Part shown: one piece after another, positions 1 through 6,222 of the stretch
Position numbering within the stretch: the stretch's first letter is position 1
Layout: the number at the start of each line of letters is the position of its first letter
Assembly (NCBI GenBank): GCA_021780095.1
Contig: JAJXZK010000391.1
Span: 1 to 10,002, forward strand
Source of the DNA: Acidobacteriota bacterium
GTDB lineage: Bacteria; Acidobacteriota; Terriglobia; Terriglobales; Acidobacteriaceae
Direction of reading: 5' to 3'
DNA: 10,002 nt
Position numbers and translations under genes: made by a program
Notes under the pieces: generated by a model
Told to the model about the DNA's origin: nothing
The model's input: the letters and a program-made list of their open reading frames with translations, nothing else
Database searches by the model: none

Positions 1-423
1 GTGGGCGCCTATCGTAAAGCTCAGGAGCAGATCCTGACCAGAAATCCCATCGCGAAGAAGATGCATTCCGGCCTGCTGCCCGCCCTGCAGCTCTGGGCCT
101 ACGTGCAATCGATCCCGGAAAAGGATATGGCGATTCTCACCCTGGGCAAACGCGATGCAGCCTTCGACTCCGGCTTGCCAACTCCCAGCGTGCATTACCG
201 GCCCGGGCAGGCGGCGCCTCGCGCCTGTCCCAGTCACTGGGAGCTCATCCGCATGATGGACCAACATGCCTTTATGAAAATCTCCGATGAAGATGAAGTC
301 CATGTAGGCGACATGATTGGTTTCGATATTTCGCATCCATGTTTAACGTTCGATAAGTGGCGTTTCCTGCCCGTGCTGGACTCTAATTACCAGGTGATTG
401 ATGTGGTGCAGACATTTTTTTAG
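1..423 (+). CDS. D-amino-acid deaminase / D-threonine aldolase-like PLP enzyme, C-terminal part (5' truncated by window edge)
   Basis: The frame is open from the first base and ends at TAA/TAG-type stop 421-423, leaving 140 residues. The C-terminus carries an H-P-C motif (His112, Cys114 of the visible part) followed by TFDKW and a final hydrophobic stretch ending VVQTFF. This pattern is typical of the D-serine dehydratase-like C-terminal domain of fold-type III PLP enzymes (D-serine dehydratase, D-threonine aldolase, 'amino acid deaminase'), where the His and Cys bind a metal ion next to PLP. Family members are usually about 380-430 residues, so the alanine-racemase-like barrel with the PLP lysine lies left of the window. 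The GTG at base 1 is therefore unlikely to be the true start. Substrate cannot be decided: deamination of D-serine/D-threonine-like amino acids and aldol cleavage are both possible. The amidase 58 bp downstream on the same strand is probably co-transcribed. Confidence 0.8.
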   Translation: MGAYRKAQEQILTRNPIAKKMHSGLLPALQLWAYVQSIPEKDMAILTLGKRDAAFDSGLPTPSVHYRPGQAAPRACPSHWELIRMMDQHAFMKISDEDEVHVGDMIGFDISHPCLTFDKWRFLPVLDSNYQVIDVVQTFF

Positions 424-481
424 CCACGGGCGTTACAGTCATGCATGAGGATGTTCGCCAATATTTTTTCAGGGTTCGTAC

Positions 482-1867
482 GTGATGCGATTAATCCCAC
501 TTGCGAAAACAATGGACTCGCTGGCGGCTGGCGAAATAACCAGCCGCCAGCTGGTCGAAACATGCATGGCTGCTGCAGTCGATCCTTCCGGTCAGGGAGC
601 ACGCACCTTCACCAGGATCGACGCTGACTCCGCGCTGCGTGCAGCAGATGCGATGGACAAGCAACGTCGTGCGGGCGCTCCGCAGGGATCGCTTTCAGGG
701 CTGCCCATCTCCGTCAAGGATTTGTTCGATGTCGCCGGCGAGCCGACACCGGCAGGTTCGATCGTCCTCGCCGACGCACCGCCTGCCACAAAGGATGCTG
801 CAGCGATTGCGCGTCTTCGAGGCGCAGGTGCGGTTCTGGTGGGTCGAACCAATATGACGGAGTTTGCATTCTCCGGCCTGGGGATCAACCCCCATTACGG
901 GACCCCTCGCAATCCATACGACCGGATTAATGGCCGCATTCCCGGCGGCTCATCCTCGGGCGCTGTCATTTCTGTCACCGACGGCATGGCCGCTGCGGCC
1001 ATTGGAACCGACACCGGGGGTTCGCTGCGCATCCCGGCAGCACTGTGTGGGCTCACCGCGTTCAAACCCACTGCGCGTCGCGTACCACGGGAGGGCGTGC
1101 TGCCGCTATCCAGAAGCCTTGATTCGGTTGGCCCCATCGCGCCGACTGTTGCTTGCTGTGCGCGGATCGATGCCGTGTTAACTGGCGAACCATCTGTGCC
1201 GGCGCCGCCTGCTGAAATGAAGCAGTTGCGCTTCGGAGTATTGCAAGGGTATGTGCTCGACGATCTGGATGCGGATGTTACCCGCCGATTCGCAGCAGCG
1301 CTTTCCATTCTTGCCAGTGCCGGCGCCACGCTGCAAGAGGTTCATTTCTCCGCGCTCGATGACATTCCAGCGTGTTATGCCAACGGCGGGATTCCGGCCT
1401 TTGAAGCCTACGACTGGCATCGTCAACTCATCGCCACGCACAGCGAACTGTACGATCCCCGCGTCCTGGTGCGCATTCTGCGTGGGAAAGAAATTTCTCA
1501 GTGGCAGTATCTGGAATGGATGAATGCTCGCCGCCGAATCATATCCCAGGCAGAGCTCGCCTTCACCGATGTAGACGTTTGGCTTTTGCCGACCGTACCG
1601 CGAATTGCTCCGCTCATCGCCGGCCTGATAGCGGATGATGCCGCCTATGTCCAGGTCAACGCGATGATGCTTCGCAACACCAGCATCGTCAATTTTCTGG
1701 ATGGCTGCGCTCTGTCGATCCCTTGTCATTTGCGCCGCGAAGCACCGGTAGGCCTCATGCTCGCAGCGCCGGCCGGACAAGATGTTCAACTGCTTCGAGT
1801 TGGTGTGGCGGTTGAGGCTGCACTTGCCAAGGCGGGATGTGCCAGTGCGTGCTCGCGGCTGCCGTAG
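482..1867 (+). CDS. Amidase-signature family hydrolase
   Basis: A complete 461-residue serine amidase of the amidase signature (AS) superfamily, which hydrolyses carboxylic amides to acid and ammonia (relatives include GatA and bacterial broad-range amidases). The Ser-cisSer-Lys triad can be placed: Lys79 in PISVKDLFDVAG, cis-Ser at about Ser157 in the GGSSSG segment, and nucleophile Ser181 in GTDTGGSLRIPAA. The 24-residue gap between the two serines is the usual one. The glycine/serine-rich core spans about 150-195, and the C-terminal GLMLAAPAGQD segment is also typical. Length fits single-domain amidases. Two starts are adjacent, GTG at 482 and ATG at 485; AGGG at 471-474 is a weak ribosome site for either. 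No signal peptide is visible, so a cytoplasmic enzyme is likely. No GatB/GatC neighbour is present, so a tRNA amidotransferase role is unlikely. The upstream D-amino-acid enzyme suggests an amide or D-amino-acid derivative as substrate, which is inference only. Confidence 0.9.
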   Translation: MMRLIPLAKTMDSLAAGEITSRQLVETCMAAAVDPSGQGARTFTRIDADSALRAADAMDKQRRAGAPQGSLSGLPISVKDLFDVAGEPTPAGSIVLADAPPATKDAAAIARLRGAGAVLVGRTNMTEFAFSGLGINPHYGTPRNPYDRINGRIPGGSSSGAVISVTDGMAAAAIGTDTGGSLRIPAALCGLTAFKPTARRVPREGVLPLSRSLDSVGPIAPTVACCARIDAVLTGEPSVPAPPAEMKQLRFGVLQGYVLDDLDADVTRRFAAALSILASAGATLQEVHFSALDDIPACYANGGIPAFEAYDWHRQLIATHSELYDPRVLVRILRGKEISQWQYLEWMNARRRIISQAELAFTDVDVWLLPTVPRIAPLIAGLIADDAAYVQVNAMMLRNTSIVNFLDGCALSIPCHLRREAPVGLMLAAPAGQDVQLLRVGVAVEAALAKAGCASACSRLP

Positions 1868-1892
1868 TTACCGCCGAACCCAGCATCTGCAG

Positions 1893-3005
1893 TTACAGCG
1901 TGCGCTTGAATAATTTGGTCGCGACCAGAAGGCAGGCGATTCCGAATGCGAACAGAAACAGCAGGTCCATCCAGATCGCCTCGATACCCCCATCTTTGAG
2001 CAACACGGATTTAAAGCCGTGAACCGCATAGGAAAACGGATCGATAAATGCGATCGAGCGCAGCCAGGATGGAAACCCCTTCACCGGGGAAATGGCGCCG
2101 CTAGGAAAAAACAGCAGCGTATTCAGCACGCCAAACATAGCGCGTGGTACCAGTGGATCTTCCACGCGGACCATCATCAGGAACATCATCCCGTTGAATG
2201 CAATCGACGTGGAAACAATCAGCAGCAATAACAGCAAGTCCGTGACTGGATGAAAAATCGAGCCCAGGCCGGCGAGCAGTGAGCCAATCACGGTCAGGGA
2301 AATGCCCGACATCACCGCCTTAATCGTTCCCGCAAGGTTCAACCCCAATACCAATTCCAACTTCGTAATCGGCGTAACCAGGTAGCCCTCATGCACTCCT
2401 CGTGCTTTGTCGTCGATATAGAGCATCCCTCCGCCGATCATGACAGCCACATACATGGCCAGTGCAATCGATCCAGCAAGCAGATACTTCATGTACTCCA
2501 CGTAGGGATACAGTTCCACAATCTCCAGAGCGATGTTCTTCACGACCAATGGTTGGATCACGGGTGCATTCAAGGCATTGACCAGCGACTGCATTTCCGC
2601 TTCGATGCCGCCGCTTGTCGTCAGGTCGGTGTTGTCCACCACCAGACCAATGTGCGGCGAATCGCCGGCCAGCACCCGCCGCGAATACTGCATTGGGATA
2701 ATGACTGCGGCGTCGATTTTTCCAGTCCGCACATCTTCGCGGGCCTTCTGTTCATCCCGGTAGGCGACGGTGCTGAAGGTGCGAATATTGGCGGCCACAT
2801 CGTTAAATGCTTCGTGGATTTTTAGCGCCTGCGAGCCGTGGTCATAATCCACCACGCCCACCTTCGCTCCGGTAATATGTCCGCCGATGGCGTTGCCCAA
2901 AATGACCAGCTGCACCAACGGCAGCATCATTGACACCATCATCAATGTTGGCGAGCGGAAAAACTTTCGCATCTCTCGCTCAACAATCGCCATCATTCGC
3001 GTCAT
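1893..3005 (-). CDS. ABC-2 type transporter permease
   Basis: A 370-residue membrane subunit of an ABC-2 exporter, last gene of the tetR-hlyD-ABC-permease operon. Layout: a short cytoplasmic N-terminus, TM1 about 21-40, a large extracytoplasmic domain about 45-170, then five hydrophobic segments at about 173-197, 217-247, 256-279, 288-310 and 342-364, ending in basic residues (KLFKRTL). This one-plus-five arrangement with a big loop after TM1 is that of the YhhJ/YbhR/YbhS-type permeases that work with HlyD-type fusion proteins. The conserved FIDPFSYAVHGF segment (about 320-331) before the last helix is characteristic. Its start overlaps the ATPase stop by 4 bp (3002-3005), implying translational coupling. 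Only one permease gene is present, so the pump probably works as a homodimer, unlike E. coli YbhS/YbhR. The 3' end is convergent with the amidase, 25 bp away, with no clear terminator hairpin between. Substrate is unknown; drugs or other amphipathic compounds are likely from the family. Confidence 0.9.
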   Translation of the reverse strand: MTRMMAIVEREMRKFFRSPTLMMVSMMLPLVQLVILGNAIGGHITGAKVGVVDYDHGSQALKIHEAFNDVAANIRTFSTVAYRDEQKAREDVRTGKIDAAVIIPMQYSRRVLAGDSPHIGLVVDNTDLTTSGGIEAEMQSLVNALNAPVIQPLVVKNIALEIVELYPYVEYMKYLLAGSIALAMYVAVMIGGGMLYIDDKARGVHEGYLVTPITKLELVLGLNLAGTIKAVMSGISLTVIGSLLAGLGSIFHPVTDLLLLLLIVSTSIAFNGMMFLMMVRVEDPLVPRAMFGVLNTLLFFPSGAISPVKGFPSWLRSIAFIDPFSYAVHGFKSVLLKDGGIEAIWMDLLFLFAFGIACLLVATKLFKRTL

Positions 3006-4015
3006 GGCTGCATCCCCGGTCGCGGCGGCATCACAAATCCATGCGCCTTCACTTGTTCGTCACGAAGTTGTCGACCTGTGTAGTGGACAAAAACATCGTC
3101 GAGCGTGGTGTTCTGTACACTCAAGGACTTGATGCTGTCGCCGGTCTGGGTCGCCATCTCCACTAACTGTGTTGTGGTCAGCGAGCCGTTGGATGTCAGC
3201 AGCCGGTACATGCCTGCGCTCTGCGATTCCACCGACGTAACTCCCGCAAGCTGCTTCAACCGGGCAGGCCATTCCGTGGACTCCTCGGTGAATTGGGCCT
3301 CCACAACATTGGTTCCAGGCACGCTGGCTTTCAGGGCCATCGGAGTATCCAGAGCCACTAGTTTTCCGTGATCGACGATCGCGATGCGATCGCACAGCCG
3401 GTCGGCTTCGTCCATATAGTGCGTGGTCAGCAGCATGGTCAGGTTGCGCGTTGATTTCAAATGATTCAACATTTCCCAGACCGCCACGCGAGATACCGGA
3501 TCCAGTCCGGTCGTCGGTTCATCCAGAAAGAAGATTCGCGGATTGTGGACCAGTCCCCGCGCAATCTCCAGTCTGCGCCGCATGCCTCCCGAGAGCGTTT
3601 TGGTTTGCGCCCCGCGCCACTTCACCAGGTCTACCGCTTCCAACAGGTCGTTAATGTTCCTATCGCGGTCGGCCTTCGCAACTCCGTACAGCTTGGCGTA
3701 AATGGAAAGATTCTCTTCGACGGTCAGATCGATGTCGCTGGTCAGCGCCTGCGGAATTACGCCGATGGTCCGCCGCACAGCATCCGGCTCGCGGGAAACA
3801 TCATGCCCGGACACCACGGCTCGACCGCTGGTCACGGGAGTCAACGTGGTCATCATGCGGATCAACGTGCTTTTGCCGGCGCCGTTCGGACCGAGCAGAC
3901 CGAAGATTTCACCATCATCCACATGAAACGTTATGCCGTCGACGGCCGTGAAATCGCCGTAGCGCTTCACAATCTTTTCGACCGAGATCGCCACATTGGG
4001 CTTGCCGGTATTCAT
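3002..4015 (-). CDS. ABC transporter ATP-binding protein (ABC-2 exporter ATPase)
   Basis: A 337-residue cytoplasmic ATPase that powers the adjacent permease. All nucleotide-binding motifs are intact: Walker A GPNGAGKST (42-50), Q-loop Gln89, signature LSGGM (141-145), Walker B FFLDEP (162-167) with catalytic Glu, D-loop GLDP, and switch His199 in TTHYMDEAD. Residues about 235-315 form the extra C-terminal domain (DUF4162-like) found in CcmA/drug-exporter ATPases such as DrrA. There is a single nucleotide-binding domain, whereas E. coli YbhF fuses two, so two copies must dimerise. The gene overlaps its neighbours by 4 bp on both sides (ATGA at 4012-4015 and 3002-3005), which points to coupled, near-equimolar translation with the fusion protein and permease. 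Identification as an export ATPase is firm; the substrate is not visible. Confidence 0.95.
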   Translation of the reverse strand: MNTGKPNVAISVEKIVKRYGDFTAVDGITFHVDDGEIFGLLGPNGAGKSTLIRMMTTLTPVTSGRAVVSGHDVSREPDAVRRTIGVIPQALTSDIDLTVEENLSIYAKLYGVAKADRDRNINDLLEAVDLVKWRGAQTKTLSGGMRRRLEIARGLVHNPRIFFLDEPTTGLDPVSRVAVWEMLNHLKSTRNLTMLLTTHYMDEADRLCDRIAIVDHGKLVALDTPMALKASVPGTNVVEAQFTEESTEWPARLKQLAGVTSVESQSAGMYRLLTSNGSLTTTQLVEMATQTGDSIKSLSVQNTTLDDVFVHYTGRQLRDEQVKAHGFVMPPRPGMQP

Positions 4016-5076
4016 CGCCTCACCAGCTTGTCTTTCGGGATGTACACCTCCGCCAGCATTCCGGGGACGTAACGCATTTCTGGATTGTCGATCAGTAGTT
4101 TCAGGCGAACAGTTTCTATATCCCGCTTGCGTCGGCTCACGTCGCGCTGCGTCGCAAAATCCGCTTCCGCCGACTTCGCTATTACTTTCCCCTGCAACGT
4201 CGCACCACTCGGCATCACCACGCGCAGCATGTCTCCTAACTGAACGGAGTCCGCTTGCGTTTCCGGCAGCGGCGCATAAACCCAGGTTTGCGTCAGGTCT
4301 GTAATGGTCACAATCGGCGTTCCTGCGGTAACCACCTCACCTTGTCTCGCCGCTCGCACATTCACCTTTCCGGCAATCGGGGAGACAATCTGCGAATATC
4401 CAAGCTCCACTTGTGCCTGACTCAGCAACGCTTGCGCGTTTTGCATCTGGCTGCGGGTCGCGTCCACCGTCTGCGCCTGCGCTCGCGCCTGTATCGTATT
4501 GGCTTGTGCCAGCTTCAACGAAGCCTTGGCCGCTGCAACGTTGTGTTTGGCTGCGTCGACGGCAGCCTTCGCCGCCTGCAAGGAGGTGGCCGCCTCATCG
4601 CGAGCCTGCAGGCTCATCACTCCTTGCCCCGCCAAGGCAACCGTTCTGGAGGTGTCGGCATTCTGGTGCGCTTCCTGGGCCTGCGCCTGTGCCAGCGCCG
4701 CCTGCATCGAGCGCAACTGCGCTTCCGCGTTGATGACCTGGCTGGAGGTACTGCCGCCAATCTGGCGTTCTGTTTCGCGACTCTGCCGCACCAGATATTG
4801 CTGGCTGGTGGCGGCTGCTTTGGCTGCGTTCCGCGCCGCCTCCAGGTCCTCGCTCTGGATGGTCGCGATCAGTTCGCCTGCGTGGACGTCATCGCCCTCG
4901 TCGACCGTCAGCTTCTCAATACGGCCGGGAATTCGAGAGCTGATAATCACTTCATTCGCGTCCACCGTGCCAATCAACTGCAGATCTCCCGACCGATTGA
5001 CAGTAAAGAAATACCAGCTCAGCGAAAATACGAACAACACACCAAGCAGGATAAAAATGCGGTTGCGAGCGTTCAT
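4012..5076 (-). CDS. HlyD-family membrane fusion (periplasmic adaptor) protein
   Basis: A 354-residue adaptor linking the inner-membrane ABC pump to an outer-membrane channel. An N-terminal uncleaved membrane anchor spans about 7-25 (hydrophobic, ending WYFFTV). The first half of the split lipoyl domain is at about 35-75 (GTVDANEVIISSRIPGRI, then DEGDDVHAGELIATI). Next comes a long Ala/Gln-rich alpha-helical coiled-coil hairpin, about 76-225, then the second lipoyl half about 226-262 (SPIAGKVNVRAARQGEVV) and a beta-barrel region to the end. This order is diagnostic of the YbhG/YhiI/EmrA-type adaptors. The gene overlaps both tetR upstream (5073-5076) and the ATPase downstream (4012-4015) by ATGA. 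No TolC-like outer-membrane gene is in the window, so the pump probably borrows a channel encoded elsewhere. Presence of an adaptor implies a diderm envelope. Confidence 0.93.
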   Translation of the reverse strand: MNARNRIFILLGVLFVFSLSWYFFTVNRSGDLQLIGTVDANEVIISSRIPGRIEKLTVDEGDDVHAGELIATIQSEDLEAARNAAKAAATSQQYLVRQSRETERQIGGSTSSQVINAEAQLRSMQAALAQAQAQEAHQNADTSRTVALAGQGVMSLQARDEAATSLQAAKAAVDAAKHNVAAAKASLKLAQANTIQARAQAQTVDATRSQMQNAQALLSQAQVELGYSQIVSPIAGKVNVRAARQGEVVTAGTPIVTITDLTQTWVYAPLPETQADSVQLGDMLRVVMPSGATLQGKVIAKSAEADFATQRDVSRRKRDIETVRLKLLIDNPEMRYVPGMLAEVYIPKDKLVRR

Positions 5077-5831
5077 AATGTTTTTCTCCGAGCATGAAAG
5101 TTCTCAATTCGTGCCTGCACGTTCCTCAACCGGGGCATGGGCATCTCCCGAAGAATTCGATTTGCCAGCTTCACTCCCTCACCGCGGTCGGTGAACAGCG
5201 CTGTACCCAGAAACTGCACCGCAACCTCTCTTCGCAGCTTCAGCGCCTTTGGGTCGAGTGGCTTGAACGGGAGTGCCATTTCCATCATGGGAGCGCTCAG
5301 AAAGTAAAAAACATTCGCGCCGAAAATTGAATACACCACCTGCAGCCAATCCATCCGGCATAGTTCGCCCGTTCGCATTCCGTCTTCTACGGCCTCGTGC
5401 ATTTTTCCAATCAGGGGGCCAAAGGCAGTCCTGAACAGAACGGGGATCGATGCGCTCTTACCGCTTCGAAATCGGATCATCTCCTGCTGCATCAGACTTT
5501 GAAACTCTCGCTGCGTCAGGATGCGATCGAAATGGTTCAGCGCCGAGCGAAGTAGGCGCTCTCCAGCGCTATATTTTGGATCGAATTCCGCCATCGCATT
5601 CTCGACCACCCGTGCAGCCACGCCCTCCACAGCCGCCGCGTACAAGCCCTGCTTACTCTTAAAGTAGTAGTAGAGCAGCGCCTTGTTCACCTTTGCCGAT
5701 TCGGCGATGCGATCGGTGCGGGCGCCGGAAAGGCCGTGCGTGCTGAATTCTTGCACAGCGGCGCGCAGAATTCTCTTTTGCGTCTGGTCGGCACGCTCTT
5801 CACGGTTCCGTGTTGTGTTTCTCTGTGTCAT
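5073..5831 (-). CDS. TetR/AcrR-family transcriptional repressor
   Basis: A 252-residue regulator and the first gene of the efflux operon. The N-terminal helix-turn-helix domain lies at about 18-64 (ILRAAVQEFSTHGLSGARTDRIAE region, recognition helix around 46-55, then the typical LLYYYFKSKQGLY segment). Residues about 75-215 form the helical ligand and dimerisation domain; a basic C-terminal tail follows to 252, making it slightly longer than the family norm of about 200. Its stop overlaps the hlyD start (ATGA 5073-5076), so it is co-transcribed with the pump it presumably controls, an arrangement like CecR with YbhGFSR in E. coli. The start is followed upstream by a palindrome within 20 bp, which suggests autorepression relieved by a pump substrate. 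No obvious Shine-Dalgarno precedes the ATG, in keeping with a very short leader. The inducer cannot be read from sequence. Confidence 0.92.
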   Translation of the reverse strand: MTQRNTTRNREERADQTQKRILRAAVQEFSTHGLSGARTDRIAESAKVNKALLYYYFKSKQGLYAAAVEGVAARVVENAMAEFDPKYSAGERLLRSALNHFDRILTQREFQSLMQQEMIRFRSGKSASIPVLFRTAFGPLIGKMHEAVEDGMRTGELCRMDWLQVVYSIFGANVFYFLSAPMMEMALPFKPLDPKALKLRREVAVQFLGTALFTDRGEGVKLANRILREMPMPRLRNVQARIENFHARRKTL

Positions 5832-5834
5832 TGA

Positions 5835-5850
5835 TTAACTGGTTAGTTAA
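5835..5850. promoter_or_regulatory. Probable TetR operator palindrome
   Basis: The sequence TTAACT-GGTT-AGTTAA is a perfect inverted repeat with 6-bp arms and a 4-bp spacer, starting 4 bp before the tetR start codon. An AT-rich element on the minus strand just upstream (TATATT, complement of 5851-5856) could be the -10 of the operon promoter, placing the transcription start inside the palindrome, where a bound repressor would block initiation. A clear -35 is not visible. On the plus strand TTGATT (5831-5836) and TATACC (5853-5858) are spaced by 16 bp and could form a weak divergent promoter toward the small gene. Binding by the adjacent TetR protein is inference from position and symmetry. 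Confidence 0.55.
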
Positions 5851-5959
5851 AATATACCAAACTTCATTCACGTTCGCTCATGGACCCGGTTGGCCGGTAG
5901 CGTAGGAGAATCCGCAATTTGGAGGGGGCAAATCCAGGAAACCGGCAATGTCTACGGGT

Positions 5960-5979
5960 GGGCGGCAAAACTCCCGCCC
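5960..5979 (+). other. GC-rich hairpin ahead of the small protein gene
   Basis: GGGCGG (5960-5965) and CCGCCC (5974-5979) can pair as a six-base all-GC stem around an 8-nt loop, ending 17 nt before the ATG at 5997. No U-run follows, so it is not a standard intrinsic terminator. A purine-rich GGAGGGGG run at 5921-5928 looks like a ribosome-binding site but has no well-placed start codon behind it, and it could instead pair with the C-rich 3' side of the stem. A role in controlling translation of the downstream small ORF is possible but only inferred. Confidence 0.4.
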
Positions 5980-5996
5980 CCGGCATCCATTTCTCT

Positions 5997-6146
5997 ATGA
6001 TTCGCAAGCTGAAGTCCGGCGAATACCGACTCTATTCACGCAAGAAAGATAAGTCGACGGGCAAGAGGCGGAACCTCGGCACCTTCCCGAATCTCGAAAA
6101 GGCCAAAAAACACGAACAGGAAATCCAATTCTTCAAGAAACATTAA
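5997..6146 (+). CDS. Small basic conserved protein of unknown function (about 49 aa)
   Basis: The ATG at 5997 opens a 49-residue, strongly basic protein beginning MIRKLKSGEYRLYSRKKD and ending EIQFFKKH. The centre (about residues 5-28) has the beta-hairpin look of K-S-G-E-Y-R-L-Y-S-R-K-x-D-x-x-T-G-K-R-R-N-L-G-T-F, and the rest (about 31-48) is a charged helix. This layout resembles the N-terminal arm-type or AP2-like DNA-binding domain of tyrosine integrases, but there is no catalytic domain. I recall similar free-standing proteins of about 50 aa in acidobacterial and burkholderial genomes, all hypothetical. The frame is open back to a TTG at 5919, but the upstream 26 residues are of different composition and unlike the rest, so I prefer 5997, even though no good Shine-Dalgarno precedes it. 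Nucleic-acid binding is a plausible guess from charge and fold; no function is established. It is divergent from tetR and convergent with the histidine kinase gene. Confidence 0.65.
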   Translation: MIRKLKSGEYRLYSRKKDKSTGKRRNLGTFPNLEKAKKHEQEIQFFKKH

Positions 6147-6222
6147 ACTTGTTCCGCGACTTCCTTACCTCACCGGCGCTGCCTGCTTCGTAAGCCCATC
6201 GCCTTCGAGTCCATTGTCAGCG

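Noticed and set aside
409..423. T-run at the end of the first gene as a terminator
   Set aside because: The T-run encodes the final Phe-Phe and stop, and no GC-rich stem precedes it.
1178..1789. Minus-strand open frame of 203 codons inside the amidase gene
   Set aside because: The amidase frame carries the full catalytic triad and family motifs; the antisense translation shows no recognisable domain.
1868..1892. Possible bidirectional terminator between the convergent amidase and permease genes
   Set aside because: No stem of useful length followed by a T-run can be found in these 25 bp.
4255..5097. Long plus-strand open frame of 280 codons opposite the membrane fusion gene
   Set aside because: It is the antisense shadow of an Ala/Gln-rich coiled coil, with Arg/Leu-rich low-complexity translation and no domain.
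5919..5996. 26-residue N-terminal extension of the small basic protein from a TTG
   Set aside because: Its composition differs from the rest, it contains the GC-rich hairpin, and the recalled homologues begin at MIRKLK.
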